A stretch of DNA of 64,000 bases from Lentisphaerae bacterium GWF2_50_93 (lineage in GTDB: Bacteria > Verrucomicrobiota > Lentisphaeria > Victivallales > GWF2-50-93), in NCBI GenBank assembly GCA_001804815.1, contig MHBI01000069.1, positions 21,872 through 85,871 on the forward strand, in the 5' to 3' direction. The position numbers were made by a program, and so were the translations under genes. This document shows, in pieces, positions 53,893-64,000 of this stretch; positions within the stretch are counted from its first letter, which is position 1, and every line of letters begins with the position of its first letter. Under the pieces are notes generated by a model. That model made no database searches and was not told the origin of the DNA. It saw nothing but the letters and a program-made list of their open reading frames with translations.

Positions 53893-54744
53893 CTATGCCG
53901 CCTTAGGCAGTGAAATGGTTTTAGACTGAGTCCTGTGCCATTCCCTGCAAGCAGCCGCATATACGCAGTCGCCACAAAAGTAGGAACTTTCGTTTGGGAT
54001 GAAGGCCTCAGCCTTGATCGCGTTCTCCACGGCGCCGACAAGCTTGAGCATCCTCTGGAAATGATCATGCTTCCTCATTGTCGGATAGCGCGTCACCGCA
54101 GGCTTTGCAGTCTTCGTGATCACGTCATACCTGAACAATGTCTGCTCGGGATCCATTCCCTTGTCGCGCCAGCCGGCATAGAGGTAGCATGTCGCCTGGA
54201 AGTCCTTTGACGCCTTGTCGGCGGGCCATTTCCTCGCCGCCGTCTTCCAGTCTATGACCGCTACGGTACCGTCAGGCAGCCTCGAGACCAGGTCGAACTC
54301 GCCGATCATCGGCTTGTCCGACACAGGCAGGCCCCTGTAGTCAGTCAGCGCTACGCGGAACGGCAGGCCGGCATCAATCACGGTCTCGTCATCCGGCCAG
54401 GTCTCCAGCAGGCATGCCATCATGCTCCTGCCCAAAGTGTCGCAGCCGTTCTCGTTGCAGTCGCCGAACGTGATGTTCTCCGAGCTCCTGCATTCCTTGA
54501 GGAAGCATTCGCTGAAGAAGTCCTCGGCCTCGGTAACGTCAACTCTCCTGCCGTCCTTCCTGTTTATTGCGATCCATGTGGCCGCCGAGTGGAATGCGCC
54601 ACCGAAGAGCAGGCTTAAAGGCTTGTGTTCCGGTTCGAGTTTGTAATAGTACTGGAACGCCCACTGGAGGGAACAGGTGGCAAATTTTTGCAACCGGCTG
54701 TAAGACCAGTGCGGCGCCTTCATATAGTTCTCGGGAATAGGCAT
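53893..54744 (-). CDS. PD-(D/E)XK nuclease with iron-sulfur cysteines (RecB/Cas4-like)
   Basis: A 283-residue protein starting at ATG 54744 (AAAGGAG upstream). It begins with WSYSRLQKFATCSLQWAFQY, typical of the PDDEXK_1 family, then KPMIGEFDLVSRLPDGTVAVIDWKT with the catalytic Asp, Asp-x-Lys and QATCYLYAGW. The cluster cysteines are the N-terminal Cys and C-terminal YFCGDCVYAAAC. It should cut DNA ends in a metal-dependent way, probably for recombination on the element. It is close to exonucleases found beside DnaN on plasmids. Confidence 0.85.
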   Translation of the reverse strand: MPIPENYMKAPHWSYSRLQKFATCSLQWAFQYYYKLEPEHKPLSLLFGGAFHSAATWIAINRKDGRRVDVTEAEDFFSECFLKECRSSENITFGDCNENGCDTLGRSMMACLLETWPDDETVIDAGLPFRVALTDYRGLPVSDKPMIGEFDLVSRLPDGTVAVIDWKTAARKWPADKASKDFQATCYLYAGWRDKGMDPEQTLFRYDVITKTAKPAVTRYPTMRKHDHFQRMLKLVGAVENAIKAEAFIPNESSYFCGDCVYAAACREWHRTQSKTISLPKAA

Positions 54745-54774
54745 AGGAACTCCTTTATGTTTGTTGGTGGAAAA

Positions 54775-54825
54775 GGGTGCCGGCAACCTGGCAGTTGTCG
54801 CCGGTGGCAGACTTTGCCGGCACCC
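54775..54825 (-). terminator. Large hairpin terminator
   Basis: GGGTGCCGGCAA at one side and TTGCCGGCACCC at the other form a 12-base-pair stem around a 27-base loop. The minus strand continues CTTTTCC. It lies just after the 134-residue gene stop. Confidence 0.7.
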
Positions 54826-54832
54826 TCCATTG

Positions 54833-55237
54833 CTAGCGTATCTGGTCGATCATCTGGCTGCACTGCTCCCTGGTGAGGTCGTATGCTGAGCCCGCATTCA
54901 ACTTCCTAAGCTGCGGTGTGATGTCCACGGCCTTCTCCTTGGCGAGATCCATAAGGTACGTGACCTGCTTCTTCGTCGCGGGGAGATTGGCGTTCTTGCC
55001 GTTGCCGTTCGCCTGCGTTGGCTGTGCCGGTGCAATTGAGACAGCTGCCGCCTTGCTGTTAAGTTCAGACTCCACGGAGTTCTTCACCAGCTCGAAAGTT
55101 GAGTGTATCCTCTGCTTGAGCTGGTCCTCGTTCAGTCCGTCGGGCAGTTCGACCTCGATTGATGCATGGAAGCACTTCGAGCTGTATTCCTGCTCCGCCG
55201 GGACCTTCTTCTGGTATGATGCGTTCAGTTTGAGCAT
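54833..55237 (-). CDS. Conserved plasmid-type protein, unknown
   Basis: A 134-residue protein. The start MLKLNASYQKKVPAEQEYSS, then FHASIEVELPDGLNEDQLKQ, is a conserved pattern of small proteins found on PRTRC plasmids and phages. After a Gln/Asn-rich linker comes a helical tail (TKKQVTYLMDLAKEKAVD onwards) that resembles a C-terminal DNA-binding-like motif shared with other element proteins. The function is unknown. Confidence 0.65.
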   Translation of the reverse strand: MLKLNASYQKKVPAEQEYSSKCFHASIEVELPDGLNEDQLKQRIHSTFELVKNSVESELNSKAAAVSIAPAQPTQANGNGKNANLPATKKQVTYLMDLAKEKAVDITPQLRKLNAGSAYDLTREQCSQMIDQIR

Positions 55238-55264
55238 ATCAATTTCCTTTCGTTGTTGTTTCCC

Positions 55265-55474
55265 TCACGCCACGCTGAGGCCGTGGAATTCCTCCTCAGT
55301 GATCTCATTTACCTTCACCGCATGGCTGTAGGTTTCACTGCCATATGCCTTGTCGGTGTCCTCTTCAGCCTGCACAGCAGCCGTGAACGGACTTGCCGCC
55401 GCGACGAACACGCAGATCCTGCCGATTTCCTTGCCTTGGCTGATTACGCCAAGTAAAACTTCATAGAAGTTCAT
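55265..55474 (-). CDS. Small unknown protein
   Basis: A 69-residue protein (NFYEVLLGVISQGKEIGRIC at the N-terminus). No domain is recognised. It lies between two terminators, after the clamp gene and before the 134-residue gene. Confidence 0.5.
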   Translation of the reverse strand: MNFYEVLLGVISQGKEIGRICVFVAAASPFTAAVQAEEDTDKAYGSETYSHAVKVNEITEEEFHGLSVA

Positions 55475-55496
55475 ATTGTCCTTTCATAAATTGAAA

Positions 55497-55526
55497 GGCC
55501 CGCCCCGAATAATGCGGGAACGGGCC
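55497..55526 (-). terminator. Rho-independent terminator after sliding clamp gene
   Basis: GGCCCG pairs with CGGGCC around an inner CCCG/CGGG stem; on the minus strand it is followed by TTTCAATTT. It lies 27 bases after the clamp gene stop. Confidence 0.7.
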
Positions 55527-55552
55527 ATTTTCTTCTGCTTTCTCTGTTCTTG

Positions 55553-56980
55553 TCAGGCCGCCTTGGCCCTGATCCTCTCGATGAGGTCGCGGGTCTCCTT
55601 GTAGTCCTTCTCCTTGAGCTTCACCGCTCGCTGCGCGTCTGCGATCTTCCTCTGTATTATGACCGCCGAATCCGCAAGGGCTTTCGCCGCCTGCCTGATA
55701 CCCTCAGCAGCCGTGCGCAGCTCCTCGAACGTGTCCGCTGCAGGTGTTGTCTGTTCCTGCGGCTTGAACTGCATCCCGGTCTTCGGTGCTGCAGGCTGTG
55801 TCTCAGCCTTGCTTCCAGCCACTGCCGTTTCCGCCTTCTTCTCCGACATGTTAGCCTCCTTGTTGGGGGTTATTCCAAGTTTCTTCCAGCATGATTCAAT
55901 ATCACGGACGTTCCGCATAGGCATGAACACATATATTCCCGCCTTGCCGCTGGCCATGAACGGTGAATACGCATCGCAGAACCTGAACTCGGTGAATCCA
56001 AGCTCCAATGCCCGCATGACATAATTCCTGTTCATGGCGGCCATGGTCTCCATGCCTTTGTATTCCGCCTTCGTATCAATCTTCACGCTGCTTGACGGCT
56101 GCCGTGACATGAACTTCACGCCATTGCGGCCCGCATACATGACAATGCCCTGCTGGTCGTCTTTGTAGCCTTCGATCTTCGGGACAGACTTCTCCAGCAT
56201 GCTGATATCCTCGGCAGTAAAGACGATCCTGTTCTTAAGATCCTCATCCTTCGGGATCACCTGGTTGAAGTTCGGATAGTTGGCGACGATGCACCTCAGG
56301 GTGTAGCGCCATGCCCCGGACTGGAAATTAACATGCGTGATGTCCTTCTTCTCCATGACAACGCCCATCATGCCGTCATCCTTGAAGAACCCGGAGACAA
56401 GCACCTTCGTAGGCGGTAGTATCACCTGCTCCTTGAGAGGGAGCGTAAAGTTCAGCTTCACAAGCTGCGAGCCGTCTGTCGCAATCACCGCGTTTTTGTC
56501 CAAACATATTCCGGTGAGCGTCCTCCGCGTGTCGTCCTTCGACGCCGACGGATAGGCCAGCTTCATGATGCCGAAGATGTCCTTTGTGACCGGAGTCATT
56601 GTCTTTGGCTGCGCCTTGGATGGCGGCCAGTCATCCATGGGCATGGCGTGGAGGCTCCTTTCCATTGACTGTCCTGCGACATCCATCGAAAGCCTTATGT
56701 TTTTTCCTGCAGCGGCTATGCAGACCATGTTCCTAGTGTCCCCACCGTCTATGAACTCCCTGAGCCCTTCAAGACTGACTATGCAGTCCATGGGTTCGGC
56801 AACCTCAGCCGGAACCTGGCATTCCATCCACTGGTCAAGGTCTGTTCCGGAAACTGTCACGGATTCCTTGCCAGTTGTTATCCTCACGCATGAGAGTATC
56901 GGCAGGCTCGTTTTTGTGCATACGACCTTCGACAGCCCCTTCAATGCCTCCTGCAGATGCTGTTTCATGATCCTGATCAT
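55553..56980 (-). CDS. dnaN: DNA polymerase III sliding clamp (beta subunit)
   Basis: A 475-residue protein starting at ATG 56980 (GGGAGG upstream). The first 365 residues follow the three-domain DnaN layout: LPILSCVRITTGKESVTVSG near residue 26, RRTLTGICLDKNAVIATDGSQ near 150, and SPFMASGKAGIYVFMPMR near 355. A C-terminal extension of about 100 residues (Ala/Gln/Pro-rich linker then a charged coiled coil from about 400) is unusual for a clamp. Together with dnaB at 23.7 kb and dinB it supports an element with its own replication proteins. It is convergent with nothing; it starts 40 bases after the sigma-like gene. Confidence 0.85.
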   Translation of the reverse strand: MIRIMKQHLQEALKGLSKVVCTKTSLPILSCVRITTGKESVTVSGTDLDQWMECQVPAEVAEPMDCIVSLEGLREFIDGGDTRNMVCIAAAGKNIRLSMDVAGQSMERSLHAMPMDDWPPSKAQPKTMTPVTKDIFGIMKLAYPSASKDDTRRTLTGICLDKNAVIATDGSQLVKLNFTLPLKEQVILPPTKVLVSGFFKDDGMMGVVMEKKDITHVNFQSGAWRYTLRCIVANYPNFNQVIPKDEDLKNRIVFTAEDISMLEKSVPKIEGYKDDQQGIVMYAGRNGVKFMSRQPSSSVKIDTKAEYKGMETMAAMNRNYVMRALELGFTEFRFCDAYSPFMASGKAGIYVFMPMRNVRDIESCWKKLGITPNKEANMSEKKAETAVAGSKAETQPAAPKTGMQFKPQEQTTPAADTFEELRTAAEGIRQAAKALADSAVIIQRKIADAQRAVKLKEKDYKETRDLIERIRAKAA

Positions 56981-57020
56981 TTCTTCCTCCCTGGTTTATT
57001 GTTTCTCATACTTCGTGTTA

Positions 57021-57731
57021 TCATTCGAATATCGCTTGCGATATGTTCGCCTGTTCGGGGTCGTCGATCCTGTCGACCTTCATGTGCCGCCATTCGTTCC
57101 TCTCACGGAGGCACCGGATATCCCGTTCCCATACGCTCTCCTGTCCGGCGTCCATAAGAATCGAATCGCCCATGAACTCCTTGATGTCCTGGGCTATCTC
57201 GCGTTTGATCTGTGTTATCCTTGCCGCTGAGACAGAAAACAGTCTGGCAATATCACCGGTTCCGAAACCCATCATCATCTCCTCTACGATCCTGCGTTTC
57301 CTGGCGTCCAAGGTGTCAAGAAAGGCGTCCCAGTCCAAGGCGCGGAGCACTTTCGTTGCTGTATCTTCGGACTTTGAAGCTATGGCATCGCTTATGGTAA
57401 GCTCTTCATCGTCGCCAGCGGGTTCCTGCATGGAACAGACGGGGCCGTCATGGTCCATTTGGAATCCGGGGCTCATAACGTCAGTGCGAATGTCTCCGTA
57501 AGACCTGCGCCCGGACTTTGTGCGCTGGATCGAATAATACGCTATGGAATGAGGTAGAGGCTCCTTGCCGGCCTTCTCCATGGCTTCGAGCATCTCCGCC
57601 GCTGATGCGGTGGCGTCCTGGACAAGTTCCTCGGGATCTTCACTGCCCATTGGTCTTGCCGTCCTTGGGATTGTGTTCCTGATTATGGGGTAAATCTCCT
57701 TTTCGAGCATTAAAGCGGCTGAAGGGCTCAT
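57021..57731 (-). CDS. Sigma-like HTH protein
   Basis: A 236-residue protein. The segment LDARKRRIVEEMMMGFGTGD then IARLFSVSAARITQIKREI resembles the sigma-70 region 4 helix-turn-helix (RKRRIVE, then A-R-I-T-Q-I-K), and an N-terminal helical part (EELVQDATASAAEML) could be region 2. The similarity to sigma factors is clear only for the C-terminal HTH. It is first of the minus-strand operon. GGAGACTAC lies upstream. It may direct transcription of the element. Confidence 0.65.
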   Translation of the reverse strand: MSPSAALMLEKEIYPIIRNTIPRTARPMGSEDPEELVQDATASAAEMLEAMEKAGKEPLPHSIAYYSIQRTKSGRRSYGDIRTDVMSPGFQMDHDGPVCSMQEPAGDDEELTISDAIASKSEDTATKVLRALDWDAFLDTLDARKRRIVEEMMMGFGTGDIARLFSVSAARITQIKREIAQDIKEFMGDSILMDAGQESVWERDIRCLRERNEWRHMKVDRIDDPEQANISQAIFE

Positions 57732-58272
57732 TGTAGTCTCCTGCGAGTTATGGAGGCCTGAAGATGGAGCATCTCCACCCTGACGGCCACCGTAGGTTTA
57801 GGCAGTCGCGCCAGAGGCAAGACTGGTAAGGCAGGGAATCTCCATACAGATTATTGTACCAGAAAAGCGAGGGTAATTAAGCGGTGGGGAAAGCCTTGAA
57901 AAGGCCATGAATATTTACTCAGTTATTATACCAAAAAAAGCAGGATAATTAAGCCTTGTCTTGGCCTATAAGTGCATAAATATCATGTACTATTCTCGTA
58001 CAGGGATATTAGATGATGTTTTACCTTCGTATTTGTGCGGTGTCATAGTCTTGTCACAACTGCGTCATATCTTCGTCATATCCAAATAATGAGTTCAATA
58101 TCATGCGTCATGTTGTAGGCTTATCTCAAGCCCAAGCTTGAGTCTTTATGTTCTGTTTTAGGCATCATTTAGATGGCCAAAAGCAAAGGAAAAGACCTTG
58201 TAAGTGATCAAAGAAGATTAATCCGATGATTGATTGCAAATGTTATAAGATAATCATATATAAATTGGGCTA
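57732..58272. promoter_or_regulatory. Control region with phased direct repeats
   Basis: I see no gene in this 541-base gap. It holds a 32-base imperfect direct repeat (57851-57882 and 57923-57954, about 80% alike), an inverted repeat TGTAC-N7-GTACA (57986-58002), four direct repeats of GTCAYA at 58042, 58053, 58064 and 58075 spaced exactly 11 bases, a fifth GTCAT at 58107, and CTCAAGC-CCAA-GCTTGAG (58125-58142). It lies between the integrase and the operon beginning with the sigma-like gene. It could be a replication origin, a promoter with stacked activator sites, or integrase arm sites. Confidence 0.6.
58042..58111 (+). repeat. 11-bp phased GTCAYA repeats
   Basis: GTCATAGTCTT, GTCACAACTGC, GTCATATCTTC and GTCATATCCAA follow one another at a period of one helical turn. 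A further GTCATG lies at 58107. This arrangement places a bound protein repeatedly on the same face of the DNA. Confidence 0.7.
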
Positions 58273-59637
58273 TTATTTCTTTAGGATACTCATCAGTTCA
58301 TCCCTTTGTTTTCCAGATATACTTTTATGTCCTTCTAGGAAGTCCAAGACCTTCTGTAGCTTTTCATCAGCTGTCAGAGTTTTTACTTGTTTCTTTGTCT
58401 TCTTCTCATCAACAGAATCCCCGAGTAATGAAAGAGGTTTGTGTTCCATCATGAGTTCATGCTTGATCTCGTCATCGGTCTTCTGGATATAACCCTTTGT
58501 GATGTCAGCGCTCGAATGTGCCAGTTGCTTCTGAATCTGCTCGACCGAGAGCCCGGCAAACCGAGAATAAGTGGCATGTGACACGCGTAGCGAGTGGAAC
58601 CCCTTGACGGTCTGTCCTGCGGCATCAGTAGTTGTTATCTTGCAGATCTCGGTAAGGAAATACTGGAACTGCTTGCATGGCCTCGATTTGTCCGGTTTCC
58701 TGCCGATCCCAAGATATGCGGCCGCCTGTTCAGGAAAGATGTATTCGCTCTGGGTATCCTTCTGTACCGCTTTCCAGGCTTTGAGTTCAGGCATAAGCTC
58801 CGGTGCATAAAGGATTTCCTGCTTTGAGGTTTTACGCATCTTGACCTTTATGAATCCGCCTGCATCTATGTCAGTCCATTTCAGACAGACGACATCCGAT
58901 AGACGAAGCCCTGAGTAGAATCCAATGAGCATCGCCGGACGTATCCATCCTCCCGCTTTTTGCTGCATGATCTTTAACTCGTCTATTTCAAAGCGGGCTT
59001 TCTTTACAGTATCCTCTGCCACATCGCTCAATGTTCTCTGGGTAATGTTCTTGAATGGATTATGTCCCGTCGGCACGACATCGAATATATGTCTCAGGCC
59101 CATCAGGTGACGGTTATAAGAGCTGTCCTTAAGTGGCTTTATATCCTCAAGAATATTACCGTCATTATCCTTTTGTGGATTACCATTCTTATCCTTGGGA
59201 TATGTTTTCCCTTTCCTAAGGAAAGAGAAATAGTTATTCGCAATGATTGGCGTTATCTGTCTAATCCTCTTGACAGACTTGCGTTCTTTATTCAGCCACT
59301 CCCTAAACCTCTTAAGGATGCTAAGGCTCATCTTGAATGTCTTGTCGGCAAGAGGCTGAGTCTTGGTCGCCTCGACGTGCTTGGCTCCTTTTCTCTTAGA
59401 ATAGGTGGGCAGATGTTCCTTATATTTCTCATCAATACAATCAACCCTTATATCATCAGAAGTATCTATCTTGGCCCTGAGTCTCTCGATGACCTCCTTG
59501 GCTTTTACCTGTGCCAGCCTCAGGTCGCCTACATGCAGAGACTCCGAACGGCGCTTACCATCAACCTTCACCTGGACATGGTAGATGCCGTGCTGTTCGA
59601 ATATATGTCCCTTGCCCTTGTCTCGCCGTGAATCCAT
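58273..59637 (-). CDS. Tyrosine recombinase (integrase)
   Basis: A 454-residue phage-type integrase. Catalytic residues: Arg245 in YSGLRLSDVVCLKW, Lys near residue 270, His348 and Arg351 in GFHSLRVSHATYSR, His374 in QLAHSSADIT and nucleophile Tyr383. An N-terminal arm-binding domain (residues 1-60) and SAM-like core-binding domain (95-195, with an inserted basic loop KTYPKDKNGNPQKDNDG) are present, plus a C-terminal extension of about 65 residues. GGAGACAT lies upstream. Its start is 114 bases from a tRNA-Thr fragment, the probable attachment site of the element. Confidence 0.92.
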   Translation of the reverse strand: MDSRRDKGKGHIFEQHGIYHVQVKVDGKRRSESLHVGDLRLAQVKAKEVIERLRAKIDTSDDIRVDCIDEKYKEHLPTYSKRKGAKHVEATKTQPLADKTFKMSLSILKRFREWLNKERKSVKRIRQITPIIANNYFSFLRKGKTYPKDKNGNPQKDNDGNILEDIKPLKDSSYNRHLMGLRHIFDVVPTGHNPFKNITQRTLSDVAEDTVKKARFEIDELKIMQQKAGGWIRPAMLIGFYSGLRLSDVVCLKWTDIDAGGFIKVKMRKTSKQEILYAPELMPELKAWKAVQKDTQSEYIFPEQAAAYLGIGRKPDKSRPCKQFQYFLTEICKITTTDAAGQTVKGFHSLRVSHATYSRFAGLSVEQIQKQLAHSSADITKGYIQKTDDEIKHELMMEHKPLSLLGDSVDEKKTKKQVKTLTADEKLQKVLDFLEGHKSISGKQRDELMSILKK

Positions 59638-59751
59638 GATAATATGTCTCCTGTATTCTCTATTGTTCCTTGCCGGTCTCTAATAGGATAGCATAACTGC
59701 AGGATAGTACAATAGATAGTACAATAAAAGGGGTTTCTCATAGGGGATACC

Positions 59752-59802
59752 TGCTCATTCGTAATGAGCAGGTCATCGGTTCAAATCCGATCATTGGCTC
59801 CA
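59752..59802 (+). other. 3' fragment of tRNA-Thr, probable attachment site
   Basis: The sequence contains an anticodon stem-loop (GCTCA-TTCGTAA-TGAGC, anticodon CGT), a T-arm (ATCGG-TTCAAAT-CCGAT) and a 3' acceptor strand CATTGGC-T-CCA ending at 59802. The expected 5' half with GCCAATG is not found upstream. Tyrosine integrases commonly recombine in tRNA anticodon loops and leave a duplicated 3' part. An intact tRNA-Thr is expected beyond the left edge of this window. Confidence 0.75.
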
Positions 59803-60325
59803 TGTCCTTCTCTTTCCGGCTTGATCTGCGATTGCGGATGCAGCGGCAGGAATTAATTCCTGCAGGCAGGCGTAATAATTGAAATGCACCATGAAAATGC
59901 CTGGAAAAGAATAGGGAAAACAGGCTGTTTTGAGTTCAAAATAAAAAATATTGAAAATATTTTAATATTTAACTTGCACGGATTAATTTGAATGGTATTA
60001 TATCAGCCGCTTCAAATAAAAGCGCAAGTTTTTTGATAGATAAAGATGTTGTCGGAATCAAGGCAAAATAAAATAAATCAAATTATTTTGATAAGTTCAC
60101 TTGCAAGTGATAAGTTGGGTGATAAATTATCAGCCGCTTCAAAAAAGCGGGGTTTTTTGATAGGAAAGATTTTGTCGGATCTTGACAATAATTTATTTTC
60201 TGATATACTTACAATCGCGTAACAAAGCGCGAAAAATATAACAGTTATTTATCAGGCGAGCATTCAATCCAAAAGATGGTATGCTTGCTTTTTTATCGCC
60301 GGTTGATGCCGGCAGTTCTTTGAAA
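59803..60325 (+). promoter_or_regulatory. rRNA operon promoter region with duplicated promoter-terminator unit
   Basis: No gene is seen here. A unit of about 60 bases occurs twice (60001-60060 and 60128-60186): TATCAGCCGCTTCAA, a short hairpin (CCGCTT with AAGCGG in copy 2) and TTTTTTGATAG, then a TTGTCGG tract. Each copy is preceded by a promoter-like TTGCA with a -10-like TATTAT or TAAATT box. The strongest promoter is TTGACA (60182-60187), 16 bases, TATACT (60204-60209). GCGAGCAT ... ATGCTTGC-TTTTTT (60256-60294) forms a further hairpin. A boxA-like TTCTTTGAAAACTGAA follows at about 60317. Confidence 0.65.
60182..60209 (+). promoter_or_regulatory. Main rRNA promoter
   Basis: TTGACA and TATACT with 16 bases between them, about 220 bases before 16S. 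This is the best sigma-70-type match in the leader. Confidence 0.65.
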
Positions 60326-60348
60326 ACTGAATAGTGCGATGTGTCCGT
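60326..60348 (+). other. 5' arm of 16S processing stem
   Basis: This 23-base stretch, from ACTGAATAG to GTGTCCGT, pairs with 62052-62074 with a single G-U position. Such a stem around 16S is the usual RNase III cutting site. Confidence 0.8.
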
Positions 60349-60427
60349 TTAATTACTTTGACGAGATTATAGAAGTCAAAAATAGAAGAGCACTAATTGG
60401 ATTCTCCAAAAAGAGAATTTAAAATTT

Positions 60428-61965
<1,538 letters not shown>

Positions 61966-62051
61966 TAAGGAGTAATTCCAAGCGTTAAAAACTTGGAATA
62001 CGGTTAAACTCCAGAGTAACATCTGGATGTGAGAATGGAAACATTTTCAAT

Positions 62052-62074
62052 ACGGACACATCGTACTATTCAGT
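62052..62074 (+). other. 3' arm of 16S processing stem
   Basis: ACGGACACATCG and TACTATTCAGT pair with 60326-60348. Confidence 0.8.
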
Positions 62075-62106
62075 TATTAAAGAGCATTGTTCTTTGATTT
62101 TATTAA

Positions 62107-62183
62107 GGGGCTATAGCTCAATTGGCTAGAGCGCTAGCTTTGCAAGCTAGATGTTAAGGGTTCAAGTCCCTTTAGCTCCACCA
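62107..62183 (+). tRNA. tRNA-Ala (anticodon TGC)
   Basis: The cloverleaf reads GGGGCTA acceptor, TAGCTCAATTGGCTAGAGC D-arm region, anticodon loop TTTGCAA, T-arm GGG-TTCAAGT-CCC and encoded CCA. It lies in the 16S-23S spacer, before tRNA-Ile. Confidence 0.97.
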
Positions 62184-62281
62184 GTTGGCTAAAGTTGCTG
62201 GTGGATCAATGGAGACAGCTAGAGATTTGTGATTATTGACCAGGACCTGCCCTCGGAGTCCCGCAGGGCGGGACAGACCTA

Positions 62282-62358
62282 GGGCGCATAGCTCAGTTGG
62301 TTAGAGCGCGTCTCTGATAAGGACGAGGTCATTGGTTCAACTCCAATTGCGCCCACCA
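62282..62358 (+). tRNA. tRNA-Ile (anticodon GAT)
   Basis: The cloverleaf reads GGGCGCA acceptor, anticodon loop CTGATAA, T-arm TTGG-TTCAACT-CCAA, TGCGCCC and encoded CCA. It lies after tRNA-Ala; the order Ala-Ile is the reverse of the more common Ile-Ala. Confidence 0.97.
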
Positions 62359-62559
62359 ATCCTATCCCCGGAAGAGGGGCGGCTTGGTGGAGGAACTTAA
62401 GAAGATTTTGATTTTTCAGGCGGAAACGCCTTGAAATATTCGGTGATACGGAAAAGTCCGTCATCCGATGTTCATTGAAAACTAAATAAGAAGAATAGGG
62501 TAAATGAGTTTTAATAAGACTTATTTATGCAACTTTTGTTGAGATTTAAAATTATTTTG

Positions 62560-64000
<1,441 letters not shown>

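Noticed and set aside
59752..59802. A complete tRNA-Thr gene
   Set aside because: No D-arm or 5' acceptor strand matching the 3' end is found upstream.

Overview
The window is bacterial. It ends in a ribosomal RNA operon (16S, tRNA-Ala, tRNA-Ile, start of 23S). The 16S has the GAACGAACGCTGGCGG 5' end and an overall pattern that reads to me as PVC-like (Planctomycetes, Verrucomicrobia, Lentisphaerae, Omnitrophota and relatives) rather than proteobacterial or firmicute. That placement is from memory and needs an alignment. The very large secreted cadherin-type protein and the DUF1573 protein fit such a lineage but do not prove it.

Layout. 1-14.5 kb: envelope and secreted proteins (a 2,086-residue cadherin-like protein, a DUF1573 protein next to an HExxH membrane protein, a trypsin-like protease, a DUF4238 protein), three tandem XRE-type regulators and a probable PD-(D/E)XK nuclease. 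14.6-27.1 kb: an accessory region with a two-gene MraZ-like pair, a DRGH nuclease, a HicA-like C-terminal domain, a SLOG (YpsA-like) protein, a cysteine phosphatase, many small unknown genes, a DnaB helicase and a WYL-domain regulator. 27.3-42.5 kb: a complete type I CRISPR-Cas operon of I-B gene order (cas6-cas8-cas7-cas5-cas3-cas4-cas1-cas2) and an array of 94 recognisable repeats plus two decayed ones. 42.6-57.7 kb: a minus-strand block with a DinB polymerase, a ubiquitin-like module (beta-grasp protein, ThiF/E1-like, E2-like, JAB protease), a retron-type reverse transcriptase with a 441-base structured non-coding region, DUF4942, DUF932, RadC-like and RecB-like proteins, a sliding clamp and a sigma-like protein. 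This resembles a PRTRC-type mobile replicon. 57.7-59.8 kb: a control region with helically phased direct repeats, a tyrosine integrase, and a 51-base 3' fragment of tRNA-Thr that looks like an attachment site. 59.8-64 kb: the host rRNA operon. I infer that an integrated element ends at about 59.8 kb and that everything to its left may belong to it.

The most interesting signal is a repeated palindrome of the form GGACAT-NNN-ATGTCC. It occurs nine times between 15.4 and 27.2 kb, always in gaps between genes. One copy sits in the divergent promoter region between the WYL regulator and the CRISPR-Cas operon. Six copies lie pairwise inside three related elements of about 180 bp that also carry a conserved leader with compensating hairpin changes. 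I read this as a shared operator set tying CRISPR-Cas and a group of unknown accessory genes to one regulator; this is an inference. The second is the ubiquitin-like conjugation module interleaved with a retron whose only candidate RNA lies downstream of the reverse transcriptase.
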